Assembly (NCBI GenBank): GCA_004194705.1
Contig: SADC01001214.1
Span: 62,001-126,000 of the forward strand
DNA from: Ditylenchus dipsaci
Taxonomy: Eukaryota > Nematoda > Chromadorea > Rhabditida > Anguinidae
Length of the DNA: 64,000 nt
Reading direction: 5' to 3'
Shown: positions 11,160 to 21,209 of the stretch, piece by piece
Layout of the letters: each line of letters opens with the position of its first letter
How positions within the stretch are numbered: the stretch's first letter is position 1
Translations under genes and position numbers: made by a program
The notes under the pieces: generated by a model
Databases searched by the model: none
Told to the model about the DNA's origin: nothing
Seen by the model: the letters and a program-made list of their open reading frames with translations, nothing else

Positions 11160-11645
11160 TACAAGCGACTAGAGCATAGTCTAGCTGTTTTCTTTCGAAC
11201 CAGCTGGAATACCCAGTTCTGGTTATCTATGCTCTAGCCCTACTGGTTATACTTTTTTTTCTCTTTTTTTCTTTCTTCTTTTTTTTCTTACTCTCACCCT
11301 ACTTAAGACAATGCCCCAAACTCGGTTCACTTCAGAACTTGCCATCTGCCATGGGCACAGAAAATCTGGCAAGCCAAACCCAATTAATCTGGTATGATTT
11401 GCGGTCAACTTTGACATCGTTAGACCTCGCACTGGTTATCGCCTAGTAGTGAGCTTTTACTTGTATGCCTGCTCCCAAATCTGGTAATCGCCTTCAAAAT
11501 TGTAGGATCAGATAATCCCAAAGCTGGCAACTACCACTAAAATCTGGTTGTGAGGCTTTCGCCCAAAGGCTGGTAATATAGAAAGCTAGTTTTTAGAAAT
11601 GCTAGTGAATATATGAAAACTGGTTCTAATTAGACTTACTCAGTC
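11160..11645. other. Cargo spacer between helicase and low-complexity block
   Basis: CTGGT-rich, pyrimidine tract at 11250-11290 (TTTTTTCTCTTTTTTTC-like). A minus-strand ORF of 61 residues (11247-11432) ends in a Lys/Arg tail encoded by that tract and is probably fortuitous. The pyrimidine tract could instead serve transcript processing for the minus-strand helicase, which ends at 11646. Confidence 0.35.
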
Positions 11646-14600
11646 TCAAGCCTGGTTCTCCTCCACATCCTGCTGATCGTCCATCGGATCGTCAGCGACT
11701 TCCGTTGGGAACGGCACTGGTTTGGCAGCATCGAAGAGAATCTGGATAGCACACTGAGCCTGGAGTGAAGCGCCATTGAACTGAAGCATCCCATCCCCAG
11801 ATCGCTGGATTGGTTGCTTGTTTTCCCCAAAAGCTGGTTGATTGCCGAGATGTAGTCCCCGCACGAACTGGTTGAGCAATGCTGGCGACGTCCTTCAAGA
11901 GACTCGAGAAAGGCGTCACAATTCTGGTCAGATAGGTCATGTCACCAATCAGGGGTGTACCGGAACACGAAAAATATCGGAACGGAAATCGGAATCGGAA
12001 CTCCAAAAATTTCGGAATCGGAAATCGGGAATCGGAACTTCAAAAACGTCGGAAATCGGAAATCGGAATCGGAAATCGGAACCAAAAAATGCGACTCTAC
12101 TTGAATATAACCCCCCCACCCCCGCTAAATCAATTTTTTTTTAAAAGTGTTTCCAAACACCCTATATCGACTCAAAATGACCTCAGAAGTTCAAAAAGAC
12201 ATTATTTTTAAGTTCTGGTCTATAAAAAATTGCGTTTTGATCTTTTTGAAATTGTGTGATAAATGACAGCCGAAACGAATTTTAGAATTACAGTTGCGGA
12301 CAATTGATTGGCGTCAGCACATATATTTTTCTATGTTGTTGATTTTGAACGTAAATATAAATGTTTTCGAAAAAACAAATACACGATTTTGTAGAGCTCT
12401 TCAAGGGCTACAAAACTGTCATTGCACTTTTTTTAAAAAAATAATTTTCTTGATTGTTTTGGCAACTTTTAAGAGCGTTGCATTTTTTTTGCCCGACAAT
12501 TGATTGGCGTCAGATATTGTTGTGCACTTTTTGCAGTCTATTGTTAACTTTTTGTTTTTGTTTAGAGCAACTTTCAATGACTATTTGTAAGCTCTGTTCC
12601 TCAGCTACAATTTGGTAGGTCAAACTTTTTTTCGGATTATTATACGAAAAGTTATGACCATCAACATAAAAGCGTCGATTTTTAGTCAAAATAAAGGAAA
12701 ATCTAAGGAAAATGGTTGTTTGACCACATAATTAAGAGTTTTTCTCAAAATTTTAAAAATGAAAATTTACGCCCCTATTCATTTTTTGAAAGCTCTATGA
12801 TTTCTCTACAAAATGACATTTTGATCTTTGTCGTAAAACCACTCTGCACTGGGATACGGATATGTTAAGTTGAGAGCCTGAAAAACTGCCGTTTTGCATT
12901 ATTTAAGCCATTTTCAGGGTCTTCAACTTTAACCTATCCGTATCCCAGTGCGTATCCCAGTCATTTTGTAGAGAAATCATAGAGCTTTCAAAAAATGGAT
13001 AAGAGCGTAAATTTTGATTTTTAAAATTTTGAGAAAAACTCTTAATTATGTGGTCAAACAACCATTTTCCTTACATTTTATTTGATTTTGACTAGAAATC
13101 GATACTTCTATTTCTATGGCCATAACTTTTCGTATAATAATCCAAAAAAAGTTTGACCTACCAAATTGTAGCTGAGCAACAGGGCTTACAAATAGTCATT
13201 AAAAGTTGCTCTAAACAAAAACAAAAAGTTCCCAATAGACTGCAAAAAGTGCACAACAATATCTGACGCCAATCAATTGTCGGGCAAAAAAATGCAACGC
13301 TCTTAAAAGTTGCCTAAAAGTTGGTTTTTCGAAAACATTTATATTTACGTTCAAAATCAACAAGATAGAAAAATATATGTGCTGACACCAATCAATTGTC
13401 CGCAACTGTAGAATCAGAAAAGCCTTTCTTGTTCCGAAAGTTCCGAAATTTGATTCATTTTTTCGGAAATCGGAAATCGGAATTCGGAACCCAAAAAACA
13501 CCGGAAATCGGAAATCGGAATCGGAAATCGGAACTTCGGTGCACCCCTGTCACCAATGATGAACAATCCCTGACTGGTATGACTCAAGGTATGAAAGACT
13601 GGTTTAGTAGCGCTAGTAACGTCATACAACGTTGGAGGCTGGTTACCGTTCGTCCTACTGGTCACAAAAAACAACGACTGGTGAGGCTCGAGGACGCAGG
13701 TCGGCAAAGTACGACACTGTCACTCGACCATCCTTCAATTCTGGTTGCAACTTTTCCTGCAGAAAGAACATATCTGTACGATATGCACAAACCACAGCAA
13801 CTGGTGTTGAAGTAGCTGGTATGATGGTCATTAAAAGTCTGGCTAGCTCAACTGCCACATTCTGCTGGGCTGAATTGAAGATCGTATCAATGACACCATC
13901 TTCCTGGTTATGTCCATATGGAGCAATGAAACTGGGTAGTCCTTCCTTGCGGTCGGAAAACTAGTAGTAATAAGCTGGTGCTGATTCGCCTTCGAATAGG
14001 CTCACAAAGCTGGTTATATCCATGATCCGAAATCAACTTACCAATAGCTGGACGACTGCCCCTGCTTTGAACAAGGACAGCTGGTATGACCTCCGTAACC
14101 TGGTTATTTGCCACCGACATCAACGAGCGAAGACTCAATTTCGCCCATCGAGACGATACGGCAATGAATTAACTGGTCCTAAAAAATGCTGGTTACCTGC
14201 AATCACCAATTGATGAACCCTGGTTGCTCTCGATTTGATCGACATGAAGCTGGACAGCGCGACGTCACCTGCCTGGTCAACTAAAATGTGAGTTACATTA
14301 TGAAGACTTCTGGTATGTTCTCCACCACAGCAATTGTCGTGATGACAATTCGTGGTTGCTGGTTTTCGATCAAAGTTCGGGTGATACCCCCACTATAGAT
14401 CATATTTCTGGGGGTAGGGTAGAAACTAATTTAATAAACTGGTTGAATTGTTCTAAAGTCTGGTCATTAAGGACCTTCATATCGAGCCTATCCTTATGTC
14501 TGGTTATCAGCCTCTGGACGTTCCTAAACACACCCAAATTGTGTTTCGGATCGTAATCCCGCTCACTGGTTAACGTCCTTGGCTCAATGGCGAGAATTCT

Positions 14601-17161
14601 GTGCGGCCTCAAGTCGGAAAATAGCTTGTCAGTCAGACAAGTGTCCAATTCCTCCCTGAAGCGGACAAAACTCTTGTCACTGGGCAGCAGGACTAACATT
14701 CTAGTATGATCTTTATAAAGGCTGGTTAGACCTTGCAAAGTAAGGCACAAAAGTCTGGTTTTTCCAGTTCCCGGTCCCCCTTCAATGGCGACCACTGGTA
14801 AATCTTGGTAGAAAATCTGGGTGAGAACAGTTTCGTGTTCATGTGGAGCACGATCTCCAAGAATGGTTATCGCTTCCAAAGCCTGGTTACGGTCGACACG
14901 ATCTCCATCTGGCTGTGAGGAGTCGGTCGTTCACTCTGGATAGCCTCATCACTGGACGGCACATTATATGTACTCCGCACACCATGCAGAATACAATTAA
15001 TATTACTATCCCTGGTTCCCGAAAATTTGATGTTCGGTACTGGTCAGCCTCCACATCCATTCTGGTCTCAATCCCTGTAAACTGGCTATCAAAACTGAGG
15101 AAGAGATTCTTCCTATGATGGAAGTCCTTCTTCCACAGCTCGGAATCAGAATCCGAAAATGCTAGTGAGTAAAGAGCTGGTTTTCCAATGCAGTCATAAT
15201 CAAACTGGTAATCGTTCCTATCAGTGTTTTCGAAACTCACACTCACACTTTTGCCTCACACTAACTTCACATACATTTTTTTCATAATTTTTTGTTTTCG
15301 TATATCAGAAATTTTCACACCATTTTGTAGCTGAGATATTTCTCTATCGATTGAATGGTCAAACACTTTAATTGAAAATCATTTTCGACAAAATCACACT
15401 AAGTGTGAGGTAAAAAACCAAGTGTGAGGCTCACACTTGGTTTTTACCTCACACTTGGTGTGATTTTTTCAAAAGTTACTTCGAACTGAAGTGTTGACCA
15501 TTCAATCGATAGAGAACATCTCAGCTACAAAATGGTGTAAAAATTTCTGATATACGAAAACAAAATATATGAAAAAATGTATGTGAAGTTAGTGTGAGGC
15601 AAAAGTGAGAGTGTGAGTTTCGAAAACACTGGTTCCTATAGACAGGTCCAATCAGGATTGACTGATCCCTATCATACTGGTATTGCTCCGTTTCTTTGCT
15701 CGGAGAAGGCTGGTTAATTGGCAACATGGCAGATTTTTCCTCCAAATCCGACAATTTTGCCTGTTATCGCGAATGACTTCCATTTCATAAGCAGTAGCAG
15801 CACTGGTCACATCGTAAAAAGTTCTAAACTGGTTACGTCCCCACTCATCCTGATTGAACAAAGCAGGCTGGTGAATAAGCTTATTAAAAGCTTCCACATA
15901 CTGGTTAAGCGGCATTTTAGCTGCAATAAGGAAAGCTGGTTTATGATACCTAACCATCAGCAGGCAGGTTAGTACTGGTCGACAACAAATTATAAACCTG
16001 GTAATAATCATAACCCCTAGTTCTGGTAAAATCGACCATTACCAAGGTCTCTAAAGCTGGAATGGTAGCAAATTCGCTAGAAATAGACTGGTTATTAACC
16101 ACGTACCATCTGGAAAGTCCCGCGAGAAGATCTGGATAGCCCACACTTCCTTCTGGTCGACGACATCGATTCTGGAGCGACGCACAATTGCAAGCTGGGT
16201 ACCGGCGCTCTTGAGCTTCTTCACTGGCTGGCCACATTGCACGACAGCTTGACTGGAGATCACACGATTCGTCTCCTGGTCGACGCATTCTTCGATCGGC
16301 GGTTCCACGCTGGTTCAGCAGGAAGCGATTGTCACGGCTCTTCATTGGACTGGTAGAGAAGACACGAACAACGTCTCCGATGAAGTACTGGGTAGCATAC
16401 TCAAGTCTGGTCATGGCATGAATATTGCCAAAGAAAACTAGTAGTGGTGCCGTTTGGCCTGGTATGCGATCCACCAACACACCTAGAGCTGTTTTGGAGG
16501 CAGCATCCATGATGATGTAGTCAGCGGATTTACTGGGTAGCGCAACAGTTCTTCCAATCTGGTTAGACACAAAATCTGGCTGCTTTCGCTTGTCTGAAAA
16601 GGAAAGACCTCTCGGGACATGCGTACGTTCCGCTTGATGAGGCAAGATACCCCCACGAGAACGACTGGTTGAACCCCGACTTCGAGTAGAAGTACGAGCT
16701 GGTATGTTTTGACGTCCACTAGTACTGGTTTGATACTGGTTGGGACGTCCCAAACGCACTGGTTCCTCCGCAAAAACTGGACGATCCTGGTTAAAGTTAG
16801 GAACAGCAAATTCCTCACTGGCCTCACTGGTTTTGCGAATTCCAGTGAACGCGCTATTGCTAAAGCTGGTAGAATTTCTGGTCATCTTCATCAACGTAGC
16901 CACCTCTTCAGCAGTGTAAAGCTGCTGAGTAGGTTGAAAGGCCTGGTTGGACGAACTAAACTGGTCGCGCAACTGGCGATTGCGATTAAGCTGACCGCCA
17001 GGAGTGAGAGACTGGTTCAAATTCTGAGTAGCAGGCATGCTAGCCGCGAAATTCTGGTTAGGCTGGTTAAAGAACAAACCTGGGTAGCGATTTCCTGATC
17101 CGGTAGTGCTGGTCAAATTGGCCGGATCCTTAGACGCACGTCCACCACGGTTGCTTGTCAT
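11646..17161 (-). CDS. UPF1-like SF1 helicase, about 1,160 residues, split by two MITEs
   Basis: Predicted ATP-dependent nucleic-acid helicase. Starts at 17161 (MTSNRGGRASK); the N-terminal 230 residues are Asn/Gln/Ser-rich and basic (RTSTRSRGSTSRSRGG). A middle region follows (VGRPN.., LAIVRRSRIDVVDQKEVW, FYDVTSAATAYEMEV). The helicase core has Walker A GGPGTGKTRLL near 14757-14780, a motif II-like VDQAGD near 14265-14285, a motif III-like QLVIAGNQHFLGP near 14175-14203, PAIGKLISDHGY near 14020-14055, and a C-terminal SQGLFIIGD interrupted exactly by the MITE and resuming as DMTYLTRIV..FSSLLKDVA. It ends at 11646 after an acidic tail (DDPMDDQQDVEE). Several frame changes are needed (near 16310, 16090, 15960, 14400, 13650), which may be sequencing indels or decay. 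The canonical DE of motif II and the GDxxQLP of motif III are altered. Order of motifs supports SF1B. Confidence 0.75.
11950..13549. mobile_element. hAT-like palindromic MITE inserted in the helicase
   Basis: Begins CAGGGGTGTACCGGAACACG, ends GGTGCACCCCTG, and is flanked by TCACCAAT at 11942-11949 and 13550-13557 (8-bp duplication). Both arms carry arrays of CGGAAATCGGAAT. The interior is one long imperfect palindrome centred near 12880, including the core CAGCTACAATTTGGTAGG and its inverse, and GAAAGCTCTATGATTTCTC and its inverse. It contains essentially none of the surrounding CTGGT words and disrupts the helicase codons for Ile-Gly-Asp. No transposase is seen. Confidence 0.93.
15222..15631. 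mobile_element. hAT-like palindromic MITE, 410 bp
   Basis: CAGTGTTTTCGAAACTCACA at the left and its inverse at the right, flanked by GTTCCTAT at 15214-15221 and 15632-15639. The arms are CTCACACT-rich and the interior carries ATTTTGTAGCTGAGAT and its inverse (15331 and 15517). It interrupts the helicase reading frame without removing target bases. Confidence 0.93.
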
Positions 17162-17204
17162 CTTGAGCGAGAGCTGGAGAGCGAGAACAACTGGAAAATA
17201 TTTA

Positions 17205-18130
17205 AATTAATCACTCAATTTAATTTTTCTAAACAAATTAAGCCCCCTACGTAGGGGGCTTGGTTGGTTAGAGATGCGCACACCCACATACCTTAGACGC
17301 AAATCACTCGAAAGTGACTCTGGATGCATAAAAATGTATGCATACCAGAGTTTATTTATGCGGTAGGCCCCAGTCAACAAAACTATGTTCAACATCTTCC
17401 TTTTTGTTCAAAATTGGCCCCTTTTGGTCTATTTCCACCCTAATACAGCCTTAAATCCCTTCGAAAATGATCAAAATGGGTACTTTTTGGTGGTCCAGAA
17501 ACTCGATTTTTTATTGACCAGAACTCACAAATGATGTCTTTTTGAGCTTCTAAAGCGATTTTAGGTCGATATAGGGTGTTTGGGAACATTTTAAAAAAAG
17601 TTGATTCGGGGGGGGGGGTGGTTTTATATGCAAGTAGCGCCAAAAAGTTGAATAGTGCCAGATATTGAAACAAATTATCAAAAAAGCACTGTAAAGTATT
17701 TTCTGTCAAGCTATCATTGTTTGTTTGTTAGAAAATATCTTTTCACGTTTTTATCAGAGCTCCCATACTTAGATTATTTTTTGAATGGGCGCCTTGAAAA
17801 CTAGCCTTTTTGCTTTGGAAAAAAACGTTGATATGTCAAATAAATTGCTATGACTGCAGTAAAACACGGTGGAGTTTCTCTGAAATAGCAGAAATTTCGA
17901 AGGCGCACATAAAAATAATAGCAGGGGGCTTGGATGGCTAAAAAATGTATTTTGGGTGGTCCCAAAAGTCGATTTTTTATTGACCAGAACTCAAAAATAA
18001 TGTCTTCTTTTTTGAACTCCTGAGGTGATTTGAGTCGATATAGAGTGTTTTGAAACACTTTAAAAAAAAGTTGATTTGGGGGGGGGGGGGTATATGCAAG
18101 TAGCGTCAACTTTTTTCTATTAAACAAAAA
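17205..18130. repeat. Cluster of dispersed repeats between cargo and right end of the giant hAT
   Basis: 17221-17460 is a partial copy of family R1 (GC-rich hairpin at 17240, CATACCTTAGACGCAAATCACTC, GCGGTAGGCCC). Then come two divergent copies (17480-17640 and 17935-18110) of a unit with GATTTTTTATTGACCAGAAC, TCGATATAG and a G-run before a TATATGCAAGTAGC motif; the same unit lies inverted at 12100-12240. No CTGGT enrichment, so the cargo ends before this point. Confidence 0.65.
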
Positions 18131-18133
18131 AAG

Positions 18134-18661
18134 ATGGTTTCTCAGCTAAAGGACGGCTTTTTCAGTTTTGACCTTAATGAATCAAGTAAAGATGGAAATT
18201 TTTCAGTAAACAATGCTCTGGTTAGAGCAAAACGTAGAGCAGGTAGAGGTAGCGGTCGTGGTAACAATGGAAGCAGTGCCTCTAGGGATGGAAACTCAAA
18301 TGATGGGCGATCAGTATCTGGAGGCAGTGCCAGTGAAGGCAGCAAGCCTGACAGCAAGAACAAGGGAACTGTCAAGGCTTTCATATCTGGTGGAGTATCC
18401 TCTGTTGGCACTGGTATTGCCAGTTGGGCCGTGTGGAGTGGCTTTCCACAACTACAGGCATGGCTTAACTCAAACTCAACCCTTGATGGTTGGCTGACGT
18501 TGGTTGGCTTAGGTAGAATGATTTTCCTCGTGGCCTTGTTAATTGCTTTGTGGATGTGCATTCGCAACCGCATGCGACACGCTGCTAAGAAAAGAGTCAC
18601 TTCAAAGCAGAGAAATATATATCTAGAAATGAAAATGCTCAATTTACATGCAAAACACTGA
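18134..18661 (+). CDS. Unrecognised 175-residue membrane-associated ORF inside the giant hAT
   Basis: Single uninterrupted ORF starting ATG at 18134 after an A-rich run. Residues 1-35 are mixed polar, 35-85 are Gly/Ser/Arg-rich and look disordered (RAGRGSGRGNNGSS), 90-120 form an Ala/Gly/Val-rich hydrophobic stretch, and 132-153 form a strong membrane segment (MIFLVALLIALWMC) followed by a basic tail (RNRMRHAAKKR). A single- or double-spanning membrane protein is likely. It has unusually high GC for its surroundings and the opposite strand to the helicase cargo. No family recognised. It might be a cargo gene or a captured host exon. Confidence 0.5.
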   Translation: MVSQLKDGFFSFDLNESSKDGNFSVNNALVRAKRRAGRGSGRGNNGSSASRDGNSNDGRSVSGGSASEGSKPDSKNKGTVKAFISGGVSSVGTGIASWAVWSGFPQLQAWLNSNSTLDGWLTLVGLGRMIFLVALLIALWMCIRNRMRHAAKKRVTSKQRNIYLEMKMLNLHAKH

Positions 18662-18784
18662 TATTTACCGTGATTTTTTTAGGTATTTATATTGTGAACT
18701 ATTATAAACATGTATAGGCCGAAATATGAATAAAATCTGTAAAAACACAAAAAATTGAAAAAGAATTTAAAAAACTAACAGAAA

Positions 18785-18951
18785 ATTCTGAAAAAGAAAA
18801 GGGCACATTTTCTGACCGATGTGCCCTAAAAAGGGCACATAAATATGGCGCGAAAAAAATGTGCCCTAAAAGGGGCACATTGTGCCTTTTCTAGGGCACA
18901 TTTTTTGTCGACTGTGAAAATTTAAAAAAAAGGCACATTTGTCGAACCCTG
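18785..18951. repeat. Right terminal array of the giant hAT
   Basis: Inverted counterpart of the left array: repeated GGGCACATTTT and GTGCCCT words including AATATGGCGCGAAAAAAATG, which also occurs (as complement) at 5706-5728. Ends with the CGAACCCTG terminus and the GCTCTTAC duplication. Confidence 0.85.
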
Positions 18952-19073
18952 GCTCTTACACAAGATCTTCAAAAGCAACTCTTGCACTTTATTAGAACCA
19001 ACTAAAATCAACATGTTCAAAATAAGAAACTGATAAAAATATAATTATTTAATTGCTGACTGAAGATGACAGA

Positions 19074-19610
19074 CAGTGTGCAGGGTAATCGAAAAATACC
19101 GCTGCATCAGGGATCACTGAAGTCATGTTGGGGAACCTACATGCACTAGTTAAATTAGCTAAAAGCCATAAGGCAATCGTACCAAAACTCCATCCAATGA
19201 ATGTTTGATTTCTCTGAGGTTTGAAAATAAGCCTAAATAAAAAGAAGATCAAATAAAAGATCAAATAAATAAACAAAAATACGAATAAATTCTACCTGCC
19301 AACCATACACTAAGCCCTGTTCAGGTTGTGTAAAAGCAGTAGCTAGGTAAGGAAGTGGAGGAATGAAAACACTTGTGGCATTAACCCACTGGTAGGCCCT
19401 TCTAGTCGAATTAGACTCGTGTTTGGGTTCTCCTTGGTAAAGCTATCAAAAGTGTAGAGCTGATGAATAAAGGCGTTATAACATACCTCTACAGAAACAG
19501 GCTTCTAAATAGGAAATTTCAACTTCAATCTTCGCAAAAATGTTACAAGCTTACTTCATTGATCTTGTTACCCAACACTATTTTCTCTTTTCTAACCTAA
19601 ATTTTTTTCT
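19074..19610 (-). CDS. Unidentified small membrane-protein gene (spliced, minus strand)
   Basis: Three or four short minus-strand exons separated by 40-60-bp GT-AG introns. Reading: IVLGNKINE (about 19545-19580), KPVSVE (about 19491-19508), YQGEPKHESNSTRR..QWVNATSVFIPPLPYLA and TQPEQGLVYGW (about 19295-19440), then FIGWSFGTIALWLLANLTSA and PDAAVFFDYP, stop near 19051. The last exon needs a one-base frame adjustment. It has two hydrophobic segments, and residues such as PPLPYLATAF look like a small organelle membrane protein. I do not recognise the family. It follows the giant hAT directly. Confidence 0.45.
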
Positions 19611-19774
19611 TTGCTTCAATTATTGCTTGTGTATATTAATGGAAAATAGTACTTTTGGTAGCGCAAATAATCCAAAGCCTCTTAGAAATGAATAGTAGGT
19701 TTGGTTTTGTCTGATACAAAGCTTAATATCTCATATACCATTAATGTTTTTTAATACTGACTACAGGTATTAAT
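19611..19774. other. Short AT-rich spacer
   Basis: No gene, repeat array or element end recognised. Confidence 0.4.
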
Positions 19775-19895
19775 GGGCACAAGTCCTTAGTAAATAGAGC
19801 TAATTTAGTGCTCAAAAGCACCCCAAAAAACACTTATTAGTAGGGCACTAATTTAGTGAAATGAGCACAGCAAAAATGTCACTAATGTAGTGCTA

Positions 19896-20438
19896 AGCAT
19901 TGGAGTTGACCCGGAATTCCGGTTCCGGTTTACCGGAATTCCCGAGCAGCTTTTGGGGTGGGGGGGGGGGGGGGGGGGGGGGGGGTTATATTCCAACTCT
20001 ACTAAGCATGTTTTTAGCCCTTACTATGAGGAATCTTCTAATTTTAATACTGAATTCGTGTCCAGCATGGTCAATTTGCATACAAAAATGTTCTGTTAAT
20101 CCAAAACTTTACAAAAAAATTCAATTTCCTCTCAAGATAACAAACATTCAAACTCTAATTTAATAACATTTGATGGAAAAAACGAAAAAGCGACCAGTGA
20201 ATCTGAAAAAATGGTCAACCCTTTTGTTTTTGTGGCCAGTTTTTTTGAAAAAGGTCACAGCCCCAGTTTTTTTCTAGTCCCTAGTGAAAATTCTCTAGAT
20301 TGAGGACTAAGTCGGCATATTTTAGTGACCCGAACCGGAATTTCAGTTTTGTGAAAACCGGAACCGGAGTTACATATTTTTTCGCGACCGGAACCGAAAT
20401 CCAAAAAAGGACCAGAATCCCGGGTCAACTCCAATGCT
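19896..20438. mobile_element. Nested palindromic MITE with CCGGAA words and a long poly-G tract
   Basis: Starts AGCATTGGAGTTGACCCGG and ends CCGGGTCAACTCCAATGCT. Subterminal CCGGAATT/CCGGTTCCGG words recur at the other end as ACCGGAACCGGAGT. Immediately inside the left arm, 19955-19985 is almost pure G (26 consecutive G after GGGGT). Confidence 0.75.
19955..19985. repeat. Poly-G tract
   Basis: GGGGT then 26 consecutive G, followed by TTATATTCCAA. Similar but shorter G or C runs adjoin TATATGCAAGTAG or TATAAGCCAGTAG motifs elsewhere in the window (17604, 18079, 39650, 40801, 40941, 56920, 57774). The run length is probably unreliable in this assembly. Confidence 0.85.
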
Positions 20439-20496
20439 TAGCACTAAATTAGTGACATTTTTGCTGTGCCCATTTCACTAAATTAGTGCCCTACTA

Positions 20497-20758
20497 CCGT
20501 ATAACCTCTATTAGACGGGCACCCTCTAATAGACGGGCACCCTCTAATAGACGGGCACCCTCAAGACCTATATCTCAGCGCAAAAATTTTTTTTTTGCAA
20601 ATCTGTTTTTCGCGTTTTCTTGATCACCTCGATCTTAGTTGATTCCGCTTTTGAGGTTTTTTTGAGTACCCAAAAATCTCAAAATCAAAATATTTTTTTT
20701 TCGATTTTTTAGGGGTTGAAAAATAGAAGGGCATGCCCGTCTATTAGAGGTTATACGG
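20497..20758. mobile_element. TA-flanked MITE (CCGTATAACCTCTATTAGACG family)
   Basis: Ends CCGTATAACCTCTATTAG and CTAATAG-type inverse ending ATACGG, flanked by TA. Left end carries three tandem copies of a 20-bp unit (GACGGGCACCCTCTAATA). Related in design and terminal word to the MITEs at 2655, 44392, 49440 and 60440. Confidence 0.8.
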
Positions 20759-20823
20759 TAATTGATGTTTTTTGCAGTCCTTTTCAGCACTTAATTAGCA
20801 CTATTTACTAAGGACTTGTGCCC

Positions 20824-21209
20824 GAATGTAGTTCCCTGACTGAGTACCTCATTGGTGGCTAGCACGGTGTACCTGTCGTAAACCTAATATTCAATTTTTA
20901 CATCATAATTTAGTGAAAATTTTTAAAATGAACAACTAACAAATATTGTATACTTCCTAAATATTCGAAAACTTATGTTAGATTACATGGTGAATAAATG
21001 ATAACTTTTACCAATCTGTTTCTTTGAGTCCTACTCTATGAACAAGCCTGAAGTATGAACTTGAACAAACGTAAAACCTCTAATGACCACTCAACATAAA
21101 AATACACCCCTCTAATAATCCATAATTACAGCCAAGAGCAAATATTTCAGATCGCAGTTTGCTAACAACCATTAGCTCTACCAATCCCATTCTTACGATT
21201 TTGATTATA
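20824..21209. other. No recognisable gene
   Basis: AT-rich spacer between transposon clusters. The short GTACACCGTGCTAGCCACC stretch at 20858-20876 has no match that I can name. Confidence 0.4.

Larger units (their letters stand above)
8955..17200 (+). repeat. CTGGT word field spanning coding and non-coding cargo
   Basis: CTGGT occurs about 100 times (hand count, approximate) in the roughly 6.2 kb that remain after removing the two MITEs, so once per about 60 bp, while its complement ACCAG occurs only about ten times on the same strand. Near matches CTGGC, CTGGA, CTGGG and CTAGT are also frequent. Copies fall in all three codon frames of the minus-strand genes (Asn-Gln, Thr-Ser/Arg, Pro-Val/Gly) and equally in spacers (9841-10510, 11160-11645). 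Intervals vary from 10 to 63 bp with no fixed period. The field stops abruptly near 17195 and is absent from the inserted MITEs. Confidence 0.9.
5602..18951. mobile_element. Giant 13.35-kb hAT-type element carrying a helicase cargo
   Basis: The ends are inverted (CAGGGTTCGACAAATGTGCC at 5602 and its complement ending at 18951) and flanked by the identical 8-mer GCTCTTAC at 5594-5601 and 18952-18959, the 8-bp duplication typical of hAT transposons. Both ends carry matching arrays of a GTGCCCT/AGGGCAC word. Inside, in order: a remnant hAT transposase on the minus strand (6084-6317 and 8745-8960), a nested hAT, an 8.2-kb CTGGT-rich cargo with helicase genes, a patch of dispersed repeats (17205-18130), and a 175-residue membrane-protein ORF on the plus strand. 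Only C-terminal pieces of its own transposase survive, so it is now non-autonomous. Whether the cargo arrived with the element or inserted later is open: I found no duplication at the cargo edges. Confidence 0.88.
19775..20823. mobile_element. Outer palindromic MITE (GGGCACAAGTCCTTAGTAAAT ends)
   Basis: Arms starting GGGCACAAGTCCTTAGT (19775) and ending with its inverse (20823). Internal copies of TTTAGTG and CACTAAATTAGTGCCC form the subterminal words. It is interrupted by two further elements at 19896-20438 and 20497-20758. No coding capacity seen. Confidence 0.7.

Noticed and set aside
11842..12211. Arg/Ser/Asn-rich ORFs at the MITE left end
   Set aside because: They are translations of the CGGAAATCGG array and cross the insertion junction.
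8955..17200. RNA-virus-derived insertion
   Set aside because: An SF1 helicase with several ORFs on one strand suggested it, but no polymerase, capsid or protease motif is seen, and the helicase motif layout fits the cellular UPF1-like branch better.
8955..17200. CTGGT words as 3' splice sites (ACCAG) of many tiny introns on the minus strand
   Set aside because: The helicase reads continuously through most of them (for example around the Walker A motif), and they also fill non-coding spacers; density is too high for introns.
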